DNA from: a bacterium
Lineage (GTDB): Bacteria > Myxococcota_A > UBA9160 > UBA6930
DNA length: 48,651 bases
Direction: 5' to 3'
Assembly: GCA_024226235.1 (NCBI GenBank)
Contig: JAAELW010000396.1
Location: 1-48,651, forward strand
Part shown: positions 1-8,471 of the stretch, piece after piece
Layout: each line of letters begins with the position of its first letter
Position numbering within the stretch: the stretch's first letter is position 1
The notes under the pieces: model-generated
Databases searched by the model: none
Seen by the model: only the letters and a program-made list of their open reading frames with translations
Told to the model about the DNA's origin: nothing
Program-made: the position numbers and the translations under genes

Positions 1-31
1 CTTAACAAATGGAACCGGCCCCTTTCTTAAC
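1..31. repeat. Left copy of a 31-bp inverted terminal repeat
   Basis: The first 31 bases are the exact reverse complement of 48608-48638. The element begins and ends with CTTAAC and has the core CCGGCCCCTTTCTTAAC. Degenerate relatives of that core sit at 19101-19120 and 46917-46936, so this looks like a dispersed repeat family. Because both perfect copies lie at the window edges, the simplest reading is a contig or assembly-graph boundary at a repeat, but a real element with terminal repeats cannot be excluded from sequence alone. Confidence 0.85.
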
Positions 32-62
32 TGGCCCTTCTCTTTGCACCCGCTCCCGTGTT

Positions 63-670
63 TCAGTCGGGAACGCCGGACCCCACCTCGAGCGCCTCGA
101 ACCAGTCGAGGAAGCGTGTCGCGTCCCCGCGCCGGAAGACGGGGCCGTGTTGGGGGCAGAGGAGTTCGATGTCGAGGCCCCTCGCTCGGCGGACCCAGTC
201 GTTCCTTGCCGAGTTCGAAGGCATCCAACGGCGCTGGAAGCCCTCCATGAAGCGAGTGTGATGACCTCGTCCGCTGTCTTGCGGGAAAATTCCGCGATCG
301 ATCCATCTTCGGATCGGATGCGTGTTTCGAGAATGGCTGCCAGCTCATCGGAGGGAGACAGGCTGCGGGTCCTGGCCAGGGCTTGGCGCTTCTTTTCGGC
401 CGTGGCCCATTGGGCCGTCAGCTCGGCCAGGTCCTGGTAGAGATCGATCGCACTGCCGATCCGAAGCTCCAGATCGGACGCGGTTGCTTGCAGCTCCTTG
501 GCAACGACGGCAAAGGGCCGCCCCTGGTCACCCAGGCGCGCGGCGACCACTCCGGCGTTCAGGCAGAGTTCCTCGGCGCGCTGGATGAATGGGGAAAAGG
601 ACGAAATGGAGCAATGGATGCCGAGCACCCGCTTGGGGATCTCGCGATCCAAGATCCATCTCTCAGTCAC
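63..670 (-). pseudogene. Deletion scar joining an MCP-like signalling fragment to the tail of an ODP (di-iron MBL-fold) protein
   Basis: Reading from 670 leftward, the first 60 residues contain a chemoreceptor-tip-like stretch (LNAGVVAARLGDQGRPFAVV, residues 37-56), comparable to the LNAAIEAARAGE...GRGFAVVA tip of methyl-accepting chemotaxis proteins. A coiled-coil-like region follows to about residue 140. Near 250-260 this frame becomes meaningless, and another frame carries HTRFMEGFQRRWMPSN, then LDIELLCPQHG and ATRFLDWFEAL. That is the C-terminal tail of oxygen-binding di-iron (ODP) MBL-fold proteins, ending at a stop at 63. About 200 N-terminal ODP residues, including the metal-binding HxHxD region, are missing. 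MCP-like and ODP genes are known partners in oxygen-responsive chemotaxis, so I infer a former gene pair fused by deletion. An assembly error is possible but less likely, because each part keeps good local similarity. Confidence 0.55.
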
Positions 671-896
671 GACAATGGTTTCGGTGGATTACTGCCTGCG
701 CATGACGGCATTGCGGGGGTGCCGGGACGTTTCGGATCGTCAGGGGGGTCGCCCCGGGCGTTTCCTCCAACACACGACGTAGATCGCCGGAGGGCTCTCC
801 TGGGGGATTGCCTCGCCGCATGGTGGTGAGACGCGGCGGCAAAAGCAGTACGCTGGCGGCGTCGGAACCGTATCAAGCCCAGGAGGGTATGCGCCC
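671..896. other. Intergenic region upstream of the ferritin-like gene
   Basis: No convincing coding signal on either strand. The region must hold the promoters of the divergently oriented fragment at 670 and the plus-strand gene at 897, but I cannot place clear -35/-10 boxes. A good ribosome binding site, AGGAGGG at 881-887, lies 9 bases before the ATG at 897 and decides that start over the out-of-frame ATG at 889. Confidence 0.4.
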
Positions 897-1469
897 ATGA
901 CTCTTGCGATTCCCAAGACGCCGCTGGAGGCCGAGATCCTCACCTATTCGTACTACCGGGATGCGGAGATGCGCGGATCCAATCTGCTCTTCCGCCTTCT
1001 GCGTGTTCTCCTGGATCCGGCTTCCCAGATGAATCTCACCCAACACCTTTCGGACGAGACTCGCCATGCCTGGCTGTGGACGCGCCGCATCCGGGAGCTC
1101 GGCGGCGTGCCGGTTCCCATCAATGACGGCTACCAGGTGCGGGTGGGCAAACGAGCCGGCCTCACCCGCAAACCGATCGATCTGCTCGCTCTGACCTTCG
1201 TAGCCGAACACCGGGCGATGGCGCGCTACCAGGAGCACCAGGAGCGGTCGGATGTCAGCGCCGAAACCCGCGAGGTGCTCGAGCAGGTTTCCGCCGACGA
1301 GATCTGGCATGTCGGCTGGATCATGGACAAGGCCCGCGAACTGGCCGAGGCGCAGGGCCAGCCCGAGCTCGTGGACGCCGCGGTGGAACGCTTCCGCGGG
1401 ATCGACCTCGAGGTCATGGAGGAGCTCAACGCCTTCGAGGGAACTCTGCTCGGACGCTTCGAAGACTGA
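897..1469 (+). CDS. Ferritin-like di-iron domain protein
   Basis: A 190-residue soluble protein with the four-helix di-iron pattern of the ferritin/rubrerythrin-like superfamily. E24 lies on helix 1, E54xxH57 (DETRH) on helix 2, E104 on helix 3 and E135xxH138 (DEIWH) on helix 4, giving two ExxH motifs and the expected extra carboxylates. There is no signal peptide or C-terminal rubredoxin domain. The ATG is chosen by AGGAGGG 9 bases upstream. It stands alone, converging on the RND gene that follows. Family members oxidise or store iron, detoxify peroxide or hydroxylate substrates; the sequence does not say which. The fold assignment is firm and the substrate unknown. Confidence 0.75.
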   Translation: MTLAIPKTPLEAEILTYSYYRDAEMRGSNLLFRLLRVLLDPASQMNLTQHLSDETRHAWLWTRRIRELGGVPVPINDGYQVRVGKRAGLTRKPIDLLALTFVAEHRAMARYQEHQERSDVSAETREVLEQVSADEIWHVGWIMDKARELAEAQGQPELVDAAVERFRGIDLEVMEELNAFEGTLLGRFED

Positions 1470-1470
1470 G

Positions 1471-1486
1471 CGTCTGATCCCAGACG
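1471..1486 (+). terminator. Small hairpin after the ferritin-like gene
   Basis: One base after the TGA stop, CGTCTG (1471-1476) pairs with CAGACG (1481-1486) over a 4-base loop. No T-run follows, so it could be a weak or factor-dependent terminator between convergent genes, or chance in GC-rich DNA. Confidence 0.25.
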
Positions 1487-1535
1487 AGAGCGGTCCAAGG
1501 GCGCCTGGAGCGAGCCGGATCGGCCCGCCCGTGGG

Positions 1536-4220
1536 TCAGGAGTTCGCTGCTGAAGGACGTTCTCCGGCTGCCGGGTCCTCGGCTGTTTCGGGTTGCGCCT
1601 TTCGCGACAACCAGGCCGGCAGGACGCCCAGACTGGCTGCCAGGCTGCAGATCATTCCGATCACCAGCACCAAGCCCAGGCTCGAGACGCCGCGGTGCGC
1701 GGAGGTCGCCAGGCTTCCGAAGCTGGCCAGCGTGGTGAAGGAGCTCAGCAGGACCGCTCGGCCAGTGGTGGTCGTGGCAAGGGTCCGGGCCACCCCCGGA
1801 GAGGTTCGGGCGCGGCGCACCAGGTGGATGCCGCTATCGATGCCCATGCCCAGCAGCAACGGCAGCACCACGACGTTGGCGAAGTTGAACGGCAGGTCGG
1901 TCGCACCCATGATCCCCACGGTCCAGAGGCTCGCCAGAAGCAGCGGCACGAGCGCGAGAGCGGCATCGCCCGGTCGGCCCCACAACAGCATCAGCAGGCT
2001 TGCGATGGCGACGGTGGCAATGGTCAGTGCGCGGCGCAGCGAGGAGGTGGTGGCGCGGCCGAACTCCACCAGGTTCACCGGGAGCCCGGTGGCCTCCGGT
2101 ACGATGGCCCTGATGGCATCGACGAATGCGATCAGTTCGAGGTTGTCGTAGAGGTCGCGGGCGGGAAAGACCTGGAGTCGGGCCGTCCCGTCCTCGGCGA
2201 GCATCCGCGTTCGGAGACGATCCGGGAGATCTGCGAGTGCGACCGGTGAGGGATCGAGTGCGATCTGCAGACGTTCGAGTTGCTCGGGAAACCGCTCGAG
2301 CAGGCTCTGCTCGAGAACCTGCAAGAGCGGCGTTGGATTCGGCTCCTGCTCCACCCTCTCCAGGAAGACGCGCAGCCGATCGCGGAAGGCCGCCACGCTT
2401 TCCGAGATACGGCTTGCGCGCTGCAGCTCGCTATCGGCCAGTGTGGTGTGAAGTGAGCGCAGGGCTTCGATCTGGACTGCGGGTTCGATCCGTGCCGGGT
2501 GCCTGGCACCGGCCGTCGGGACGTCGAGGAGCAGTGCCAGGTCCTCCAGGATCAACAGCTTCTCGTCCTGCTCGGTCGGAACGAAGTCCGTCAGCCCGCG
2601 GACCTCGGAGACGAGTTCGAGGGTGCCGATCTCATCGGCGAGCCGCTTTGCCTCATCGAGATCGCGCCCCATCACATCGATGTACCACGGTGAGCCCGAG
2701 CCGCTCTCCAACAGGTCGTTCCAGGTCTCCACGGATTCGGTCGACGGGTTGCGCATCTTCACCACATTGGAGTCGAAGCGAACATGGCGGGCAGCGGGCA
2801 CGGCCAGGAGGCTGGCTCCGACCGCGAGTGCGAGCACGAGCATCGGGGCCGGAGCCTTTCGGCTTCCTCTGCCCCGCGCAGCTTGTCGGACCTTCCGCAG
2901 CGGAAGCCCGCGGGTGAGCAGCGCCGGGAAGAGGGTCATCGTGAGACCGAAGATCACGAACATGCCGGTGCCCGAGATGAGCCCCAGCTCCGCGACGCCC
3001 TTGTAGTCCGTCGGCACGAACGAATAGAAGCCGACCGCGGTGGTCACCGCACAGAGCAGAAGGGCAGGGCCCACGTCGGCGGTGGCCCGCGAGAAGGAGG
3101 TCGCATGGTCCTCGCCCGCCCGACGCCGCTCGAGAACGTGCAGGCCCAGATGGATCGCGAAGTCGATGCCGAGTCCGATGAAGAGCACGGCGAACGAGAT
3201 CGACACCATGTTCAGCCGGCCGACGGCGAAAGCGCCAAATGCTGCGCACCAGACCAGTCCTACGATCAGCGTGATTGCGCTCGAGAGCACCATTGCGCCT
3301 GAGCGGAAGGCCCAACCGAGAACGGCCAGCACCACGAGGAAGGAGAAGATGCCCGCGAAGCCGACGTCGAGTACCAGCCCGCGCATCTCCTCATCGTTCA
3401 AGGCCGGATAGCCAGTGATTCGCAAGCGGAGATCGCGATCGGCGCGGATCCCGATTTCAGCCGCGAGGACGCGGATTTCGCGGAGGGTTTGCCCGGCGGG
3501 AAGTAGTGCGTCGAAATCGAGCACCGGATCGACGATCAGGATGCTGTGCGTCGAAGTCGTGAAGCTGGACTCCCGGAGCAGGAGATCCTGCCATGAGATG
3601 CGCAACGGACGCTCTTCGTAGACCGCGACGGTGGCGTCACCGAAGCCGTTGAGCAGCGGCGCGAGCTCTTCCGGGGCCCCGGCACCCATCGACAATGCCT
3701 GGTCGATTACAACGGAGAGCGTGGCCAGGTCCGGGCTCTGGGCAAGCTGGCCAAGCACGGGCTGGAAGCGCGCCAGCTGGTCGGAGAACGTCTCGAGTTC
3801 TTCGATGCTCCGGTAGAGCAGGGCGTGCTCTTCGAAGAAGGGGTCGGCATCCGCGGGGAAGACCGACCTGACCAGGTCGGGCCGAGCCTGCAGCGCATCC
3901 GCCAGCTGCTGGGCGGCTTGTCTGGCCACATCTCCGGTTTTACCATCGACGACCAGCAGCAGCGAGTTGTCCAGGACCGGGAAGCGTTTCTCGAAAGCCC
4001 GCGCTTGATGCTGGAAGGGCAGGTCCTCGGCCAGGAGCGCGGCCTTGTTGTCCGTGTTGACGCCGAGGTGGGTCGCTGCGTACGCACCGAACAGCACGGT
4101 CAGCAGCGCGATCGTCGCGAGTACCGGCACGGGTCGGCGAATCACGCCCTCCACCCAACCGACGAGGATTCGTTCCACCAGGCTCGGGTCTGCGCCCGGA
4201 GCACTCGGATTCGTGTTCAT
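1536..4220 (-). CDS. hpnN: MMPL/RND-family exporter, HpnN-like (hopanoid transport type)
   Basis: About 894 residues with the RND duplicated layout: TM1 near residues 25-45, a long periplasmic loop, a cluster of TM helices, then the same arrangement again. Both central clusters carry the RND-type glycine/aspartate helix (LFIGLGIDFAIHLG and LLGMGIDSGIHLV). Near the N-terminus, VNTDNKAALLAEDLPF, RFPVLDNSLLLVVDG and DPFFEEHALLYRS follow the pattern of HpnN, the inner-membrane protein that moves hopanoids to the outer membrane. The ATG at 4220 is preferred over a TTG at 4238; neither has a clear Shine-Dalgarno. It follows valS by 65 bases on the same strand and may be co-transcribed. No hopanoid biosynthesis gene is recognisable nearby, so the lipid substrate is inferred from family only. 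Confidence 0.72.
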   Translation of the reverse strand: MNTNPSAPGADPSLVERILVGWVEGVIRRPVPVLATIALLTVLFGAYAATHLGVNTDNKAALLAEDLPFQHQARAFEKRFPVLDNSLLLVVDGKTGDVARQAAQQLADALQARPDLVRSVFPADADPFFEEHALLYRSIEELETFSDQLARFQPVLGQLAQSPDLATLSVVIDQALSMGAGAPEELAPLLNGFGDATVAVYEERPLRISWQDLLLRESSFTTSTHSILIVDPVLDFDALLPAGQTLREIRVLAAEIGIRADRDLRLRITGYPALNDEEMRGLVLDVGFAGIFSFLVVLAVLGWAFRSGAMVLSSAITLIVGLVWCAAFGAFAVGRLNMVSISFAVLFIGLGIDFAIHLGLHVLERRRAGEDHATSFSRATADVGPALLLCAVTTAVGFYSFVPTDYKGVAELGLISGTGMFVIFGLTMTLFPALLTRGLPLRKVRQAARGRGSRKAPAPMLVLALAVGASLLAVPAARHVRFDSNVVKMRNPSTESVETWNDLLESGSGSPWYIDVMGRDLDEAKRLADEIGTLELVSEVRGLTDFVPTEQDEKLLILEDLALLLDVPTAGARHPARIEPAVQIEALRSLHTTLADSELQRASRISESVAAFRDRLRVFLERVEQEPNPTPLLQVLEQSLLERFPEQLERLQIALDPSPVALADLPDRLRTRMLAEDGTARLQVFPARDLYDNLELIAFVDAIRAIVPEATGLPVNLVEFGRATTSSLRRALTIATVAIASLLMLLWGRPGDAALALVPLLLASLWTVGIMGATDLPFNFANVVVLPLLLGMGIDSGIHLVRRARTSPGVARTLATTTTGRAVLLSSFTTLASFGSLATSAHRGVSSLGLVLVIGMICSLAASLGVLPAWLSRKAQPETAEDPAAGERPSAANS

Positions 4221-4285
4221 CGGCAGGGTGCATAGCAACTGAGCGTCGCGGTGCCGTGCTGCGTGTCACCCGGGGGGATGTCCGT

Positions 4286-7234
4286 TCAGGAGGCTCCGAG
4301 CCGCTCCAACGATCCCAGCAGCCCTTCGATCTTCTCCTGACAGCGTCCGGCGCGGGCGCGGGTTTCCTCCACCACTTCGGCTGGCGCCTTGTTGACGTAG
4401 CCCGGGTTGCCGAGCTTGCGCTCGTAGCCTTCGAGCTCCTTGCGTGCTCGAGCCAGATCCTTCTCGACGCGGCCTCGCTCGGCGTCCAGGTCGATCAGGC
4501 CTTCCAACGGAAGCACGACCTGGAGATCCGGCTCCGCGTGGACCGCGGCCTGGGTCGGCACGCTGTAGGCGCTCGGTTTGTCGATCTGCAGCTCGGAAAG
4601 CCGGGCCAGGCGCTTCACCTCGTCGGCCACACTGCCGAGGCTCTCCCGCACCGCGTCGTCTTCTGCCAGGATCACCGCCGGGATGCGCTGACGTTGCGGC
4701 AGACCCGATTCCTGACGCAGGTTCCGGAGCCGGCTCACCGCGCGCACAACACGGTCGATCTGGGTCTCGGCCTCGAGATCGACGAGGGACGCATCGACCT
4801 CGGGGAACGGTGCCACCGCGCAGAACGGGACCTCGCTTCCCCAGCGCGTGTCGCGGCCGGGAAGGCGCTGCCAGATCTCCTCACTCTGGAAGGGGCAGAT
4901 CGGATGGAGCATCCGCATCGACGCGTCCAGAACGTGGATCAACACGCTGCGCGTCGTCTGACGGGTTTCCTGGCTGGCGTCCGGCATCAGCGCATCCTTG
5001 GACAGCTCGATGTACCAATCGCAGAACTCGTTCCAGAAGAACTGGTAGACACCGTTGGCCGCCTCGTCGAAGCGATAGGTTTCGATCCCTGCTGCGACCC
5101 GCTCCGTCGCGGCCTGCAAGCGGGAGAGGATCCAGCGATCGGCCATGGAGAACCGGTCCAGGCAAGCGTCGAGCGGGGGCGGCTCCTCTTCCCCCATGCC
5201 CATCAGCGCAAAGCGAGTCGCATTCCACACCTTGTTCAGGAAGGCCCGGTAACCGGCGACTCGCGGGATCGAGAGCTTCACGTCACGGCCCTGGCCCGAG
5301 AGCGCGGCCAAGGAGAAGCGCAGTCCGTCGGCACCCGAGGCGGGGATGCCGTCCGGATATTCCTTTGCGAGAGCCTTCAGCACCCGGGACAGGTTCTTTT
5401 CGGGAACCGGGTAGGTCTTCGTCTTCTCGATCAGTGCGTCCTTGCTGATGCCATGGATGACGTCCAGCGGATCGATCGCATTGCCCAGGGACTTGGACAT
5501 CTTGTGGCCGTGAGCGTCGCGCACCATCGCGTGGAGGAAGATGTGGCCGAAGGGCGCCCGACCCATGAAGTGGCAGCCGAACATCATCATGCGTGCCACC
5601 CAGAAGAACAAGATGTCGAAGCCGGTTTCGAGTACGGCACCCGGGTAGAAGGCGCGCAGGTCGTCGGTCTCCTCGGGCCAGCCGAGGGTCGACATGGGCC
5701 ACAGCCCGGCGGAGAACCAGGTGTCGAGCACGTCCTCTTCCTGGACGTAGCGCTCGCCAGAAGCCCCCTCGCAGAGGTTCTCCCGGGAGGCCACCGAGAA
5801 TGAGCGCACCAGGTCTTCATCGACGGTGTCGAGAGCCAGACGCACCAGGTCTCCCCGTTGTGCGCCCCCTTCGAGTGCGCGCAACGCTGCGGTATCGCCG
5901 CCCTTGCGGCTGGCGTCGGAGTGGATCGCCTCCTCCAGCTTCTTCGTGTCGTAGAAAACGGGGATGCGATGACCCCACCAGAGCTGCCGGCTGATGCACC
6001 AGTCATGGATGTTCTTCATGAAGTGATCCCAGGTGCTCTTCCAGCTGGCAGGGATCAGCTCGGTCTGGCCCAGCTCATCGAGTGCTGCGCACGCCTCTGC
6101 GGCCAGGGGTGCTGCCCGTACGAAGTACTGACGGGAGAGCATCGGCTCCACCGCCTCTCCGGAGCGCTCGGAGATCGACACTGCATGAGTCATGGCCTCA
6201 CCGCCGCGCGCCAGGCCCAGGCGCTCGAGCTCGGTCTTCACGTTCTCGCGCGCTACGTAGCGATCCTGGCCCTGGAAGGGTCCGCCGTTCTCGTTCACTC
6301 TCGCTTCGAGGTCGAAGATGTTCAGGAAGCCCAGGTCGTGGCGTTTGCCCATCTCGAAGTCGTTGGGGTCGTGGGCGGGAGTGATCTTCACGGCGCCGGT
6401 GCCGAACGTCGGGTCGACCTCCGAATCAGCGATTACTGCCAGCTCGCGCTCCGGAAAGAACGGGTGGCGCAGCTTCTTTCCCACCATGGCCGCGTACCGC
6501 TCGTCCTCGGGATGGACCGCGACGGCCGTGTCGCCCAACATCGTTTCCGGGCGGGTCGTCGCCACGACGATCTCCTCATCCGAGCCCGTCAGCGGATAGG
6601 CGAAGCGCCAGAGCTCGCCCTCCCGCTCTTCGTGTTCGACTTCTTCGTTCGAGAGGGCCGTGCGGGTCGCGGGATCCCAGTTGATCAGCCGCTCGCCGCG
6701 GAAGATCAGCCCTTCGTCCCAGAGCCGGACGAACGCCTCATTGACGGCCCGGGAGCAGGTCGGGTCCAACGTAAAGCGCTCGCGGGTCCAATCGGCCGCG
6801 GCGCCCATCACCTTCAGCTGCTCGACGATGCGGCTCCCGTTGCGTTCCTTCCACTCCCATACCCGCTCGACGAACGCCTCCCGCCCGAGGTCGTGGCGCG
6901 ATTGCCCTTCGTGGCGTTTCAGCTCGCGCTCGACGACGGCCTGGGTCGCGATCCCGGCGTGGTCGACCCCGGGCAGCCAGAGCGTGTTCTTCCCCTTCAT
7001 CCGGTGGTAGCGGATCAGGATGTCCTGCAGCGTGACGAAGAGCGCGTGGCCATTGTGCAAGGTCCCCGTCACGTTGGGCGGGGGCATCATGATCACATAC
7101 GGCTCGCGCCCACCCTCCAGGGTGTCAGCGGCCTCGGCCCGGAAGATGCCCGCATCGGTCCAACGCGGATACCAACGCGCTTCCACCTCGGTGGGGTCAT
7201 AGGCCTTGGGAAGAGTCTCTGACGCAGGGCTCAT
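4286..7234 (-). CDS. valS: Valyl-tRNA synthetase
   Basis: A class I aminoacyl-tRNA synthetase of 982 residues (family about 880-950) that charges tRNA-Val in the cytoplasm. The ATP-binding HIGH motif is HNGH (60-63) in PPPNVTGTLHNGHA, and KMSKS is at 578-582 (HKMSKSLGN). GDTAVAVHPEDERY and VKITPAHDPNDFEMG are the editing (CP1) domain signatures. A C-terminal coiled-coil tRNA-binding arm (LDAERGRVEKDLARARKELE) is present. The ATG at 7234 is chosen because GGAG lies 6 bases upstream; the in-frame ATG at 7246 overlaps that site and has none of its own. The upstream leader is almost filled by a 31-bp-arm hairpin repeat, which may affect expression. Confidence 0.97.
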   Translation of the reverse strand: MSPASETLPKAYDPTEVEARWYPRWTDAGIFRAEAADTLEGGREPYVIMMPPPNVTGTLHNGHALFVTLQDILIRYHRMKGKNTLWLPGVDHAGIATQAVVERELKRHEGQSRHDLGREAFVERVWEWKERNGSRIVEQLKVMGAAADWTRERFTLDPTCSRAVNEAFVRLWDEGLIFRGERLINWDPATRTALSNEEVEHEEREGELWRFAYPLTGSDEEIVVATTRPETMLGDTAVAVHPEDERYAAMVGKKLRHPFFPERELAVIADSEVDPTFGTGAVKITPAHDPNDFEMGKRHDLGFLNIFDLEARVNENGGPFQGQDRYVARENVKTELERLGLARGGEAMTHAVSISERSGEAVEPMLSRQYFVRAAPLAAEACAALDELGQTELIPASWKSTWDHFMKNIHDWCISRQLWWGHRIPVFYDTKKLEEAIHSDASRKGGDTAALRALEGGAQRGDLVRLALDTVDEDLVRSFSVASRENLCEGASGERYVQEEDVLDTWFSAGLWPMSTLGWPEETDDLRAFYPGAVLETGFDILFFWVARMMMFGCHFMGRAPFGHIFLHAMVRDAHGHKMSKSLGNAIDPLDVIHGISKDALIEKTKTYPVPEKNLSRVLKALAKEYPDGIPASGADGLRFSLAALSGQGRDVKLSIPRVAGYRAFLNKVWNATRFALMGMGEEEPPPLDACLDRFSMADRWILSRLQAATERVAAGIETYRFDEAANGVYQFFWNEFCDWYIELSKDALMPDASQETRQTTRSVLIHVLDASMRMLHPICPFQSEEIWQRLPGRDTRWGSEVPFCAVAPFPEVDASLVDLEAETQIDRVVRAVSRLRNLRQESGLPQRQRIPAVILAEDDAVRESLGSVADEVKRLARLSELQIDKPSAYSVPTQAAVHAEPDLQVVLPLEGLIDLDAERGRVEKDLARARKELEGYERKLGNPGYVNKAPAEVVEETRARAGRCQEKIEGLLGSLERLGAS

Positions 7235-7258
7235 CGAACGCTCCATGGAAGGGATTGG

Positions 7259-7349
7259 GGGCGTTCCTTGCGAACTTGCGCTTTTCGCAGACCCCTGGGA
7301 AGCATGCTCGGAGGTGTATGCAAAAAGCGCAAGTTCGCAAGGAACGCCC
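7259..7349. repeat. Large hairpin repeat: 31-bp arms around a 29-base loop
   Basis: Arms 7259-7289 and 7319-7349 are inverted repeats with one mismatch in 31 bases, built around GCGAACTTGCGCTTTT. The element starts 5 bases after the stop of the SMP-30-like gene and ends 25 bases before the valS ATG. There is no U-tract, so it is not a typical intrinsic terminator, although it could stop or stabilise transcripts. Its near-perfect symmetry suggests a palindromic mobile repeat (REP/MITE-like) inserted between the two genes. Confidence 0.85.
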
Positions 7350-7353
7350 GACG

Positions 7354-8418
7354 CTACTTCACGACAGCAACCCCGTCCGGAAACGCCAATCCGCGCAGCA
7401 GGATTTCCGGGGGCAGGGGCTCTCCTGCGTCGTCGAAGCGCAGGCGCCAGACCTTTCCGTCCGGGCCGGGCCCGATGGACGGGAAATCCCAGGTGAGATC
7501 CAGGTCTGCGTAGTACAACGTGCCGTCGGCGCCGAGAGCCAGACCCATCGGGGTGCCTGTGGAGAACGGGGGGAACCAGTCGTCCGGGTCGAGAACGGTG
7601 CGCAGGAGCTCTCCGCTCGCGTCGTACTCGACGATTTCTCCGGTGAATACGCTGGAAGCGAACAGGTGCCCGTTCGGCGCGAATGCCAGGCCGGAGAAGG
7701 TGTACCAGCCACTGGCGAAGGTTTCGCGCTGGATCCGTGTGGCGAAGGGGGAGCCGGTTGGCCCACGGCTGCCGCAGCCGCCCGCTTGCTCCGGGCTCGT
7801 CGGGAAGGGCGGGGCGAAGCGTTCGATCACGCCGCTGCCGGCAGAGGCGACGTAGATGCGGCCGGCCTCGTCGATCGCGATGCCGCCAGCGGCCGCGATA
7901 TCCGTGGCGAGCTTGCAGAAGCCATCGCTGGCGGCGCCGGTTGCCGGGTAGGCTTCGGGTGGGCCCGGATGGCCTTCGTAGGGCGGGAACCAGAGGAAGA
8001 GCTGGCCCTTCCCACTGCCAAAGCCCTGGTTGCCGACCGAACTGGTGAACAGCCGGCCTTCGCGGTCGAACGCGCAGCCGTGGGGCTCGGCCTGAGACAC
8101 CTGGTAGGTGCCTGCCAGCTTCGCCACCTGCCGCCCCAGTGCGTCGAACACGCCCCATCCCGGTCGTGTGTCCGGCTGCCCCGTGTCTTCGCCGGCCAGA
8201 AATCGGCCACTCGCACCCGGCAGCAGGCAGATCATCCCGTTCATGTCCCGGCCGGTCGCGCCGCCGAGCGAGGCGTTCTCGACCACCACGTCAGGTTTGC
8301 GGGTGAGGTTCTCGAGGTCGAGGCGGAGTAGCCGGTTGCCCTCCGTGATCAGCAGCTGCTCGGCGCTGGTGGTGACCGGAAGGAGGACAGCGAGCGCCAG
8401 TACGGCGATGGGCTTCAT
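7354..8418 (-). CDS. Secreted SMP-30/NHL-type beta-propeller protein
   Basis: A 354-residue protein with a signal peptide (MKPIAVLALAVLLPVTTSA, cut near residue 19) and repeated blades such as GGIAIDEAGRIYVAS, GLAFAPNGHLFASS and GLALGADGTLYYADLD. These are typical of SMP-30/gluconolactonase-like and NHL six-bladed propellers. Family members hydrolyse sugar lactones or act as extracytoplasmic binding scaffolds; I cannot identify a complete lactonase metal site. It starts 53 bases after the stop of the cytochrome-type propeller gene on the same strand, so it may be the distal gene of that sugar-oxidation operon, where a lactonase would fit. Role is inferred; fold and export are well supported. 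Confidence 0.65.
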   Translation of the reverse strand: MKPIAVLALAVLLPVTTSAEQLLITEGNRLLRLDLENLTRKPDVVVENASLGGATGRDMNGMICLLPGASGRFLAGEDTGQPDTRPGWGVFDALGRQVAKLAGTYQVSQAEPHGCAFDREGRLFTSSVGNQGFGSGKGQLFLWFPPYEGHPGPPEAYPATGAASDGFCKLATDIAAAGGIAIDEAGRIYVASAGSGVIERFAPPFPTSPEQAGGCGSRGPTGSPFATRIQRETFASGWYTFSGLAFAPNGHLFASSVFTGEIVEYDASGELLRTVLDPDDWFPPFSTGTPMGLALGADGTLYYADLDLTWDFPSIGPGPDGKVWRLRFDDAGEPLPPEILLRGLAFPDGVAVVK

Positions 8419-8471
8419 CGCTCGCAGGGTAACGCGCTGCCCTCACCAGGTGGAGTGGGTGGGAATTGCGT

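Noticed and set aside
4256-7222. Two long plus-strand open frames (about 515 and 454 codons) across the valS region
   Set aside because: They lie wholly antisense to a clearly conserved valS and show only the low-complexity, Arg/Gly/His-rich composition expected from GC-rich antisense frames.
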